In this document: in pieces, positions 56,794-64,000 of the stretch
Position numbering within the stretch: the first letter of the stretch is position 1
Layout: every line of letters begins with the position of its first letter
Source of the DNA: Gloeomargaritales cyanobacterium VI4D9
GTDB taxonomy: Bacteria > Cyanobacteriota > Cyanobacteriia > Gloeomargaritales > Gloeomargaritaceae
Length of the DNA stretch: 64,000 nt
Direction: 5' to 3'
Assembly: GCA_927797885.1 (NCBI GenBank)
Contig: OV696605.1
Coordinates: 1,835,157 to 1,899,156 of the forward strand
Program-made: the position numbers and the translations under genes
The notes under the pieces: model-generated
Told to the model about the DNA's origin: nothing
Seen by the model: the letters and a program-made list of their open reading frames with translations, nothing else
Database searches by the model: none

Positions 56794-59391
56794 ATGGGGT
56801 TCGCAAAGGGGCGATAAATGCAGTTTTCCCCCCTGCACATCCACCATAATTTGCATAGGGTTCGCTTGATTTTGACTGAGGATAAAATCCGCTAAGGCAT
56901 TTTCCAATTCCCGTTGGATGGCACGGCGCAGGGGACGGGCACCATAGGCTGGATCATAACCGACTTCAACTAAATACTCTTGGGCGGCTACGGTTACTTC
57001 CAAGGTCACATTTTGTTCTGCCAGGAGTTGTTGCAGTTGGGCGATTTGCAAATTCACAATCTGCCGGAGTTGTTCCCGGTTTAAGCAATGAAAGATAATA
57101 GTTTCATCAATGCGATTCAGAAATTCTGGGCGAAATTGGGTCGCAAGGAGTTGGCGAATTTTGGGTTCTAAAAATTCTGGGGTTTCCGTGCCTTCTAAAA
57201 TTAATTCACTGCCCAAATTGCTGGTCATGACAATAATGGTATTGCGAAAATCCACGACCCGCCCCTGGGAATCCGTCACCCGCCCATCGTCTAAAATTTG
57301 CAAAAGGATGTTGAAAATATCGGGGTGGGCTTTTTCGATTTCATCTAATAACACCACCGCATAGGGACGACGGCGAATCGCTTCCGATAATTGCCCCCCT
57401 TCTTCATAACCCACATACCCCGGCGGTGCTCCCAACAATCGGGAAATGGTTTGTTTTTCCATGTATTCCGACATATCCAGACGCACCAGGGCGTGTTCGC
57501 TATCAAACAGGGCTTCGGCGAGGGTGCGAGCCAGTTCCGTTTTACCGACCCCGGTTGGTCCTAGAAATAGAAACGAACCGATGGGACGGCGAGGGGATTT
57601 CAAGCCCGCCCGGGTTCGGCGAATCGCCGCCGCGACCGCTTTCACCGCCTGTTCCTGACCAATCACTTTTTGGTGCAAATACTGTTCCAAATGCAGGAGT
57701 TTTTGCCGTTCCGATTCCAGCAAACGCCGCACCGGAATGCCCGTCCATTTGGCGACAATTTCCGCCACATCCGCTTCCGTAACTTGCTCCCGCAACAGGG
57801 TGGAACTGCGGGCTTGAATCTCGGAAAGTGCCGCTTCTTTCGCCTCTAATTCCTGATGCAGGGATTCCAACCGACCGTATTTCAATTGTGCCGCCCGATT
57901 TAGGTCATAATTCCGTTCCGCTTGCTCAATTTGTACCCGAATTTGTTCCTCTTCCTGCTTCAGGGCTTTGATGGCTTCTAAAATCTGTTTTTCTCCCTGC
58001 CATTGCTGGTTTAATTCTGCCTGCTGGGCACTCAAGGTGTTAATTTCCTGGTCAATTTTCCGCAGGCGTTCTTGACTGATGCGATCCCGGTCTTCTAATA
58101 GGGACAATCGCTCCATTTGCAGTTGCATTAACCTGCGGTCTAGGGCTTCTAATTCTTCAGGTTTCGAGGTAATTTCCATCCGCAATTTCGCCGCCGCTTC
58201 GTCAATGAGATCAATGGCTTTATCGGGTAAAAATCGTTCGGGTAAATAACGAATGGATAACACAACGGCAGAGACCAAGGCGGCATCGGCAATTTTCACC
58301 CCGTGATGCACTTCGTAGCGTTCCTTCAAACCCCGCAAAATGGCGACCGTATCCTCTAAACTGGGTTCTTCCACCCGGATGGGCTGAAACCGTCGCTCTA
58401 GGGCGGCATCCTTTTCAATGTACTTACGATATTCATCCAAGGTCGTGGCACCAATACAGCGCAATTCCCCCCGTGCCAGCATGGGTTTAAGTAAATTACT
58501 GGCATCCATCGTGCCCTGGGTCGCTCCCGCACCCACCACCGTATGCAGTTCATCCACAAATAAAACAATTTGCCCTTCCGCTTGGGTGACTTCCCGCAGA
58601 ACCGCCTGCAACCGCTTTTCAAAGTCCCCCCGATAGCGGGCACCGGCGACTAGACTGCCCAAATCTAGGGAAATCAGGCGGCGATTTTTCAGGGATTCCG
58701 GCACATCCCCGTTGACAATCCGTTGCGCCAACCCTTCGGCAATGGCAGTTTTTCCCACCCCCGGTTCGCCGATCAAAACCGGATTGTTTTTCGTGCGCCG
58801 GGACAAGACCTGCACCACCCGCCGAATTTCCTCATCCCGCCCAATCACCGGGTCAAGTTTCCCCGCCCGTGCCTGTTCGGTCAAATCCCGACCATAGCGT
58901 TCCAGGGCTTGGTAATGGGATTCGGGGCTGGCATCCTGCACCCGTTGGTTGCCCCGGATGGCTTTGATAGCAGTGATTAACTGCTCGGTGGTCACCCCCA
59001 AACCCTGGAGTAACCGACGCCCCAGGCGTTCATCCTCGCTAAACCCCAACAGGAAATGCTCGACGGAAATCAGGGCATCATTCCAGGTCAAGCGATAGGC
59101 TTCCGCCCGATCCAGCAGTAGGTCTAAAAACCGCCCCAGATACAACTGTCCACTCCCCTGATTCACCTGGGGTTGGCGACGGGCAAAGGTATCCACCTGT
59201 TGGGCACATTGCGCTAGGTCACAACCCGCCTGCTCCAGCATCTTGGCGGCAAAATCGTTCTGTTCCAGCAGGGCTAAAATGAGATGCTCGACTTCCAGTT
59301 GTTGTTGCCGATAGCGGCGGGTGATGTCCTGGGATTTGACGACCGCTTCCCAGGCTTTTTCGGTAAATTTATTCGGGTCAGTGGGTTGCAC
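56770..59391 (-). CDS. clpB: ATP-dependent disaggregase ClpB
   Basis: 873 residues, GTG start ([15 protein letters not shown]). Two Walker A sites ([13 protein letters not shown] and [12 protein letters not shown]), the two N-terminal Clp repeats, and the coiled-coil M domain with [15 protein letters not shown]. Rescues aggregated proteins with DnaK during heat stress. Confidence 0.96.
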   Translation of the reverse strand: MQPTDPNKFTEKAWEAVVKSQDITRRYRQQQLEVEHLILALLEQNDFAAKMLEQAGCDLAQCAQQVDTFARRQPQVNQGSGQLYLGRFLDLLLDRAEAYRLTWNDALISVEHFLLGFSEDERLGRRLLQGLGVTTEQLITAIKAIRGNQRVQDASPESHYQALERYGRDLTEQARAGKLDPVIGRDEEIRRVVQVLSRRTKNNPVLIGEPGVGKTAIAEGLAQRIVNGDVPESLKNRRLISLDLGSLVAGARYRGDFEKRLQAVLREVTQAEGQIVLFVDELHTVVGAGATQGTMDASNLLKPMLARGELRCIGATTLDEYRKYIEKDAALERRFQPIRVEEPSLEDTVAILRGLKERYEVHHGVKIADAALVSAVVLSIRYLPERFLPDKAIDLIDEAAAKLRMEITSKPEELEALDRRLMQLQMERLSLLEDRDRISQERLRKIDQEINTLSAQQAELNQQWQGEKQILEAIKALKQEEEQIRVQIEQAERNYDLNRAAQLKYGRLESLHQELEAKEAALSEIQARSSTLLREQVTEADVAEIVAKWTGIPVRRLLESERQKLLHLEQYLHQKVIGQEQAVKAVAAAIRRTRAGLKSPRRPIGSFLFLGPTGVGKTELARTLAEALFDSEHALVRLDMSEYMEKQTISRLLGAPPGYVGYEEGGQLSEAIRRRPYAVVLLDEIEKAHPDIFNILLQILDDGRVTDSQGRVVDFRNTIIVMTSNLGSELILEGTETPEFLEPKIRQLLATQFRPEFLNRIDETIIFHCLNREQLRQIVNLQIAQLQQLLAEQNVTLEVTVAAQEYLVEVGYDPAYGARPLRRAIQRELENALADFILSQNQANPMQIMVDVQGGKLHLSPLCEPHLPVPARI

Positions 59392-59470
59392 GGGAACTCG
59401 CTCGAAACCTGTCCTAGTTTAGTGTACGGGGGGTTTAGCTCAATTTTAACGATTCCCAGCAACATGGGCA

Positions 59471-60400
59471 TTACCACAGACCCCCGCCAAATAGCACCAA
59501 CCACAGGGGCAACGTCACCAGCAACAGCCCCAACCCCAGCCCAATTGCACTCACGGTCAACCCCGGTTCCAGCCCGTAGGCTTCGGTCAAAACCAGCGTT
59601 GCCAGGGCGGGGGGCATTCCCGCTTGCAGTACCAGGAGTAACCGCAGACTGTCCGCCAGGGGAAAGAATTGCAACACCAGCCCCACCAGCAGGGGCACCA
59701 CCAGCATTTTGATCCCCAAACTCGCCCACACCGCCTGGAGTTTGCCCCACTGCCGGATTTGCCCCAGCCGCACCCCGGTCAACACCAGGGAAATCACCAC
59801 CACGCCCCAAGCCAAGGTTTTCAGCCCCCCATTCAGCCAGTCCGGGCGAGCCACCGGGTAAAGGAGCAACGCCAGCAGTGCCGCCCAGAGAATGGGATTG
59901 TTCACCAGAGCCAACCAGGGGCGGGCTGAACGTTCCCCCATCCGTGCCGCCAACCACACCCCCAACCCGTAGGAACCGCTGAGGGTATTCGCCAAATCAA
60001 ACACCACTGCCCAGGCGAAATAGGTCTGCCCCAGGAGAAACAAACACACCGGATACCCCACATAGCCGGTATTGCCCGCCATCGAAGTGAGGAGAAAACT
60101 GCCCTTGCGGGGAGACGACCAATGTTTGCCCCAGCCCGCCAACCAAAGTTCTCCCAGCCCCCACGCCCCACCAAACGCCAGCACCGACACCAACCCCGCC
60201 CACCACACGCTCCAGTCCAACTGCACATTCAGGACAAACCCCAGCACACTCACCGGCATCCCTACCCAAAAGAGGAGCCGCCCGACCCAGTGCAACCACT
60301 CCCGATGCAAATAGGCACTGATCCCCCACCCCAAACCAATGCACACGACCAAAGTGGCATATAACTTAATGAGCGCAACCAATTCCGCAGGCATGGGCAT
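59471..60400 (-). CDS. AEC (auxin efflux carrier) family transporter
   Basis: About ten membrane helices, with GNTGYVGYPVCLFLLGQTYF, NNPILWAALLALLLYPVARP and LQAGMPPALATLVLTEAYG typical of the family. Probably a carrier of organic acids or small metabolites. ATG 60400 is used; 60394 is an alternative. Nearby 3' end lies 80 bases from clpB. Confidence 0.85.
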   Translation of the reverse strand: MPMPAELVALIKLYATLVVCIGLGWGISAYLHREWLHWVGRLLFWVGMPVSVLGFVLNVQLDWSVWWAGLVSVLAFGGAWGLGELWLAGWGKHWSSPRKGSFLLTSMAGNTGYVGYPVCLFLLGQTYFAWAVVFDLANTLSGSYGLGVWLAARMGERSARPWLALVNNPILWAALLALLLYPVARPDWLNGGLKTLAWGVVVISLVLTGVRLGQIRQWGKLQAVWASLGIKMLVVPLLVGLVLQFFPLADSLRLLLVLQAGMPPALATLVLTEAYGLEPGLTVSAIGLGLGLLLVTLPLWLVLFGGGLW

Positions 60401-60997
60401 CCCCACCACCGGACGCTTTCAGTGTAATAGCCAGCCCTCAAAAACTCATCCCACTCCGGCAGGACACAGGTAAACTACTTCGCCAGAGAGACTGCCCTGG
60501 GGTTGTAAACTTTGAAATTCCCGGAAGCTCACCCCTTGCGCTTGTAAGGCTTCTATCCCTAATCCATAGCCCAGAAATCGTTGGTCAGTTTCGATCAAAG
60601 ACTCAATATTATCAATGGTTTTTTTTAATTTGTTAAAAACCTTATCCCTACCTTTAGTCGTCACACCAAGTAAATTTCTCTCAATATCTGATTGGGGTAA
60701 AATAGCAGGGGGTAGCGCATCAATCCAATGACCAATATTGACATCATAATTAGCATCTAAATTTAGCGTGTTGCGTAACAGTTCAAAAGTCGTATTTTCG
60801 TCTATATATTTCGCCTGATTCTTCCACTGAAAGATGCGGGTAAGCCGAGTTAAATCTACCTCTGGCGATAATTTGGGATGTAAATAAATAATTGGTCTGT
60901 TCGTGAGCAGAATATCAACATATTGACGCAGGCGTTTGTTAATTTCCTGATACCCAAATTGGAATCGTTGTACGGCTGTCTCTAATTCCTCCAATTC

Positions 60998-62105
60998 CAG
61001 AAGTGTTGAAAGGTAGGTAAAGGCAGAAAAAGAGGGGTCAAAATATGGTATTCTAATTCATATAAACCAAAACATGAAACAACTATGAAATTCAATTCTT
61101 TTCCCGGGATTGTCAAATTTTTACTCAAAGACCTGCCAACTAATGATTATCCAGTTCTAAATTCTCGCTTATTTTGTTCAATCTGGTTTGCTGGCATTTT
61201 AGACAAAGGAATCAACAGTTTACGGGACTTATTTTACCAATTAAATCATGCGGGCATTAAGGTTGACTTATCCACGTTTTCTAAGGCGAACAAGACAAGA
61301 GACCCACAAATTTTTATGCATCTTTATCATAAATTATTGCATTATATTGAGGAAGCTCATCCTGAAAAGAGGTTGGTTTTATGTCCTTTTGATGCTACCG
61401 TAATACCGCTGATGAGTAAGTTATTTTGGCTCCAAGGCTATCGCCAAGTAAAGTTAATAACCACTTTGAATCAAGATACGAAATCTACTGGTCATTTAAT
61501 TGTTAGTCCTGGACAGGCACATGAGATTAATTTTGGTGAAGATATTGTGAAAATGCTACCGGAAAATGGAGTCGCAGTCGGGGATAGAGGGTTTTGCAGT
61601 CACAAAGTATTTGAACAATTTATCGAAAATGATGCCCTTTTTATTATCCGTATTAAGTCGAATTGGAAATGGGATGAAAACTATCATATCACCACAGAAC
61701 GAGGTAAGGCGAGAGTAGTTTGTTTTGGCAATGTTCAACAGAAAGTAGACTATTATTTAGCTACCAATATTCCTGAGGATGTAATGAGTAATGAAGAGAT
61801 AGGGGAAGCCTATAGACAACGCTGGGCGATAGAGGTACTATGGAAATTTCTAAAGATGAACTTAAAGCTCGATAAAATGATGAGTAAAAATTTGAATGGA
61901 ATTACCATTCAAATTTATGTAATTTTAATAGTTTACTTGATATTGCAACTGTTAAAAGTTCCACGGATGTACGGAAGTAAATTGGCAGATAAGTTCCGAT
62001 ATATACAAATCTTAATACGGCAGGAGTGGAATTTTGTCCATTGGCTCAATCGGGTCGTCCCACGCCTAAATATGTAAAGTTTTATTGCAGGATTCAACAC
62101 TTGTG
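60998..62105 (+). mobile_element. IS4-family insertion sequence, copy 2
   Basis: Terminal repeats CAGAAGTGTTGAA and TTCAACACTTGTG, 1108 bases, flanked by CTCCAATTC at 60989-60997 and 62106-62114. Same sequence as 25919-27026. Confidence 0.95.
61085..62077 (+). CDS. IS4-family transposase (copy 2)
   Basis: 330 residues, same protein as at 26006-26998: PFDATVIPL, GDRGFCSH and YRQRWAIEVLWKFLK. Intact, so it could still be active. Confidence 0.93.
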   Translation: MKFNSFPGIVKFLLKDLPTNDYPVLNSRLFCSIWFAGILDKGINSLRDLFYQLNHAGIKVDLSTFSKANKTRDPQIFMHLYHKLLHYIEEAHPEKRLVLCPFDATVIPLMSKLFWLQGYRQVKLITTLNQDTKSTGHLIVSPGQAHEINFGEDIVKMLPENGVAVGDRGFCSHKVFEQFIENDALFIIRIKSNWKWDENYHITTERGKARVVCFGNVQQKVDYYLATNIPEDVMSNEEIGEAYRQRWAIEVLWKFLKMNLKLDKMMSKNLNGITIQIYVILIVYLILQLLKVPRMYGSKLADKFRYIQILIRQEWNFVHWLNRVVPRLNM

Positions 62106-62756
62106 CTCCAATTCTAAATAACAGCGTGCTTCCATCAGATAGGCAAGATAAAGGGTCTGTAAATAGGCGGCAGTTATCTTCGATTTATAGGGTATTTGTT
62201 GATCCACCAAATCAGTATAGATATGTTGCGCTTCCAAAAAACGATTGATCGCCGCCATGGCACTGACCTGCCGATTATCCAACCGTTGCATACTAAAAGC
62301 ATTTTGCGCCAAGTTAGCCGCCGTCCGGAAATTGGCATAAAAACCCAAATCAATTTTATAATTAATATTTTTTAACGATGCTTGCATCAACTGCAAGGTT
62401 TTTTCTATTTGATTGAGTTTATCAATCACAATCGCAAACCCGACGACTGCCACCCCCACATGGAGTAAGCTCGCCGCTGTCGTCATCCCTAAAAGTGTAT
62501 TCGCTGGGGTTGCCCCCGTATCCCGCAACCACATGACCACCTGTTTGGTATCTACATCCCGCACCACCCCGCCAATCCGCTCCAAACTGCCATTGCTCAA
62601 ACCAGCCAAGATGTGGGCAGGCGCCTCAACCATTAAATTTAGGGCAACCATAGGCTTGGGAAAATTGGGTGATTAGCGTGCAAAACGATACCTCATTTAT
62701 ACCTTAAACAGGAGGACATAGTAATCTCAAATCATTTGCAAGACAAGCTCAGATAA

Positions 62757-62867
62757 GGGCACTTCTAAAAATGGGTCGCAGGGGCACCGCCCCCATCTTT
62801 GGTTCTGGAAAATTCTTGTATGCCTACGGCACGCAAGCTAATGTAAATCAAGTAGGATTGCTATATA
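62757..62867 (+). repeat. Chimeric MITE with B-type left end and A-type right end
   Basis: Begins GGGCACTTCTAAAAATGGG, as in MITE B, but from GGTCGCAGGGGCACCGCC onward is MITE A, ending AAGTAGGATTGCTATATA. The left and right ends cannot pair, so it is either a recombinant or a composite of two insertions. Confidence 0.75.
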
Positions 62868-62869
62868 TT

Positions 62870-63034
62870 CTTGTCCACACTCAACCCTATTACCAACGCC
62901 TTGGCTTCAGGTGGGGACAGTTCCCAATGGCAGAGGGATACTACAAAGAAGCAATAAGCTTACCCTTGTATTTTGAGCTAACCGAAGCTCAGCAAGATAG
63001 GGTTTTAGAGACCTTAAACAGAGTTCTATCTTAA
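62870..63034 (+). pseudogene. C-terminal fragment of a PseC-like aminotransferase
   Basis: VHTQPYYQRLGFRWGQFPMA, EGYYKEAISLPLYFELTEAQ and RVLETLNRVL match the end of DegT/PseC aminotransferases used for pseudaminic-type sugars. The first 300 or so residues are gone; the open frame runs into the MITE. Confidence 0.65.
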
Positions 63035-63115
63035 AAACTTTCCTCTTAATTCAGCCAAGAACTGGAATCCTGTTGTAGAGTGTTACTATCAACCCTAAGC
63101 TAACCGATTGTTTCC

Positions 63116-63412
63116 ATGACATCATCAGTCGACCAAGAAGTTCTTTTTCTCAACCAAGAAGCCGATGCTTGGTTTCAGCGGAATGCACCCGCTACCCTGC
63201 AACCTGCTAACAGCGATGACCCTATCCTAAAGGCACTGAGACAGGTCAAGTTACCAGAGCAAGGGACATTTCTGGATGTAGGTGGTGCTTGGGGGCGCAT
63301 CGCCGAAGGCTTCAGAAGAGAACACACTGCTTGGGAGTGTTGGGTAGTTGAACCTTCTGGTGCGGCTGTTTCTGATGGTTCCAAAGCATTTCTAGAAATT
63401 AGGTTTCGTTAG
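63116..63412 (+). pseudogene. Truncated SAM methyltransferase, glycan cluster type
   Basis: 98 residues. GTFLDVGGAWGRIAEGFRRE is motif I, and VVEPSGAAVSDGSKAF the next conserved block, then the frame stops at LEIRFR. Intact relatives continue for 150-200 residues. ATG 63116 may still start a short product. Confidence 0.6.
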
Positions 63413-63456
63413 GGTAGCCTTGCTCAACCAAATATACTTATGGGAAAATTAGAGTT

Positions 63457-63984
63457 ATGTACAAAATCGAGACTGAGAGACTAATTTTTACACCTCTTAC
63501 TTTGAATGATGTTAGCAATACCTACTTGGAATGGTTACTTGACCCTGAGGTCAATCGCTATTTAGAAGTTAGGCATTACAAGCATACGATAAAATCTCTT
63601 TACCAATATGTTGAAAACATTAATAGTAATTGTAATAATCACTTCTTCAAGATTATAATGAAGAGTACAGAAGAGCATATTGGAAATATTAAGGTCTCCG
63701 TTGAGGATTACCAAGTAGGTGACATTGGAATCATGATTGGTGCAAAAAATTATTGGGGAAAGGGAATTGGGTCAGAATCAATAAATGCAATTACAAACTG
63801 GGCATTTAATAATTTAAAGTTAAAAAAAATGAAAGCGGGATGCTATGAACAAAATCTTGCTTCGCTGAGAGCTTTCCTTAAGTGTGGATATGTAGTAGAA
63901 GGTTTTTTACAAAGTCATGTAGTCATTGACGGGAAGAGGTGTGGATGTTTTTTGTTGGGTCGAGTCTTTCAGGAAATACTATGA
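63457..63984 (+). CDS. GNAT-family N-acetyltransferase (PseH-like)
   Basis: 175 residues with the RimJ/RimL-type fold: LTLNDVSNTYLEWLLDPEVN, the acetyl-CoA loop GKGIGSESINAITNWAF and LKCGYVVEGFLQSH. PseH-like proteins acetylate sugars for pseudaminic-type surface glycans; the adjacent PseC fragment supports this. It is clearly A+T rich. Overlaps the next start (ATGA). Confidence 0.75.
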   Translation: MYKIETERLIFTPLTLNDVSNTYLEWLLDPEVNRYLEVRHYKHTIKSLYQYVENINSNCNNHFFKIIMKSTEEHIGNIKVSVEDYQVGDIGIMIGAKNYWGKGIGSESINAITNWAFNNLKLKKMKAGCYEQNLASLRAFLKCGYVVEGFLQSHVVIDGKRCGCFLLGRVFQEIL

Positions 63985-64000
63985 AATTAAGTGGAACACT
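63981..64000 (+). CDS. Start of the next gene, cut by the window end
   Basis: ATGAAATTAAGTGGAACACT opens a reading frame (MKLSGT) that overlaps the acetyltransferase stop by four bases. Too short to identify. Confidence 0.4.

Larger units (their letters stand above)
60446..62651 (-). pseudogene. Gene of unknown function split by an IS4-family insertion
   Basis: The 5' part (62651 to 62106) encodes MVALNLMVEAPAHILAGLSN, a membrane-anchor-like stretch (LLGMTTAASLLHVGVAVVGF) and YLMEARCYLELE. The 3' part (60988 to 60446) continues ELETAVQRFQFGYQEINKRL to LCPAGVG. Together they would be about 360 residues. The IS lies between, with a 9-base duplicated target CTCCAATTC. I do not recognise the protein. 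Confidence 0.85.

Noticed and set aside
59274-59957. 227-codon minus-strand frame rich in Gly
   Set aside because: Overlaps the clpB 5' end and the AEC transporter in another frame; low complexity.

Overview
This 64 kb window is a cyanobacterial chromosome segment. The evidence is psbE-psbF-psbL-psbJ for photosystem II, a SLH/OprB-type outer-membrane porin, ferredoxin-type nitrate and nitrite reductases with an nrtABCD-type nitrate transporter, NtcB, beta-carotene hydroxylase CrtR, a CbiG-CobJ fusion, a PsiE-family protein, and pyruvate kinase with a C-terminal phosphohistidine domain. Most genes are moderately G+C rich. Species cannot be fixed from the sequence alone.

Layout. 1-3.5 kb: end of pyk, a decayed gene and the porin. 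3.5-5.7 kb: three near-identical tandem copies of a small PD-(D/E)XK-like nuclease gene. 6-9 kb: holA, psbEFLJ and a PLP lyase. 9.4-24.6 kb: the nitrate assimilation island. narB, a nitrate-reductase-associated gene, ntcB and a TrpD2-like gene run leftward; nirA-nrtA-nrtB-nrtD-nrtC-moeA-moaA-(moaC-mobA)-moaD-moaE run rightward from a shared intergenic region with a textbook NtcA promoter. 24.6-27.3 kb: a stack of nested mobile elements. 27.4-36 kb: PAP2-like, crtE, bestrophin, a phosphodiester glycosidase, an alpha/beta hydrolase and valS. 36-37.4 kb: a second IS5-family copy and a glycosyltransferase remnant. 37.5-60.4 kb: ordinary core genes (alr, cofH, kinase-WD40, ABC exporter, hisA, trpD, crtR, tmk, tRNA-Cys, a 5'-nucleotidase, an ABC ATPase, hslO, deoC, cbiG-cobJ, a ketoacyl synthase, trmB, tRNA-Val, psiE, clpB, an AEC transporter). 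60.4-64 kb: a gene split by an IS4-family insertion, then remnants and the start of a surface-sugar (Pse-like) cluster.

How the genes work together. The island holds the full route nitrate uptake (Nrt), nitrate to nitrite (NarB, with molybdenum cofactor from MoeA, MoaA, MoaC-MobA, MoaD and MoaE) and nitrite to ammonium (NirA), with NtcB as local regulator and NtcA sites between narB and nirA. Cofactor genes sit in line with the enzyme genes they serve.

The most striking non-genic content is small inverted-repeat elements (MITEs) of several families, at more than a dozen places. They sit inside IS elements and inside each other, and they supply stop codons and C-terminal residues to host genes. 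Two IS5-family copies carry the same MITE family at the same codon but in opposite orientation. I found no CRISPR array and no clear prophage.
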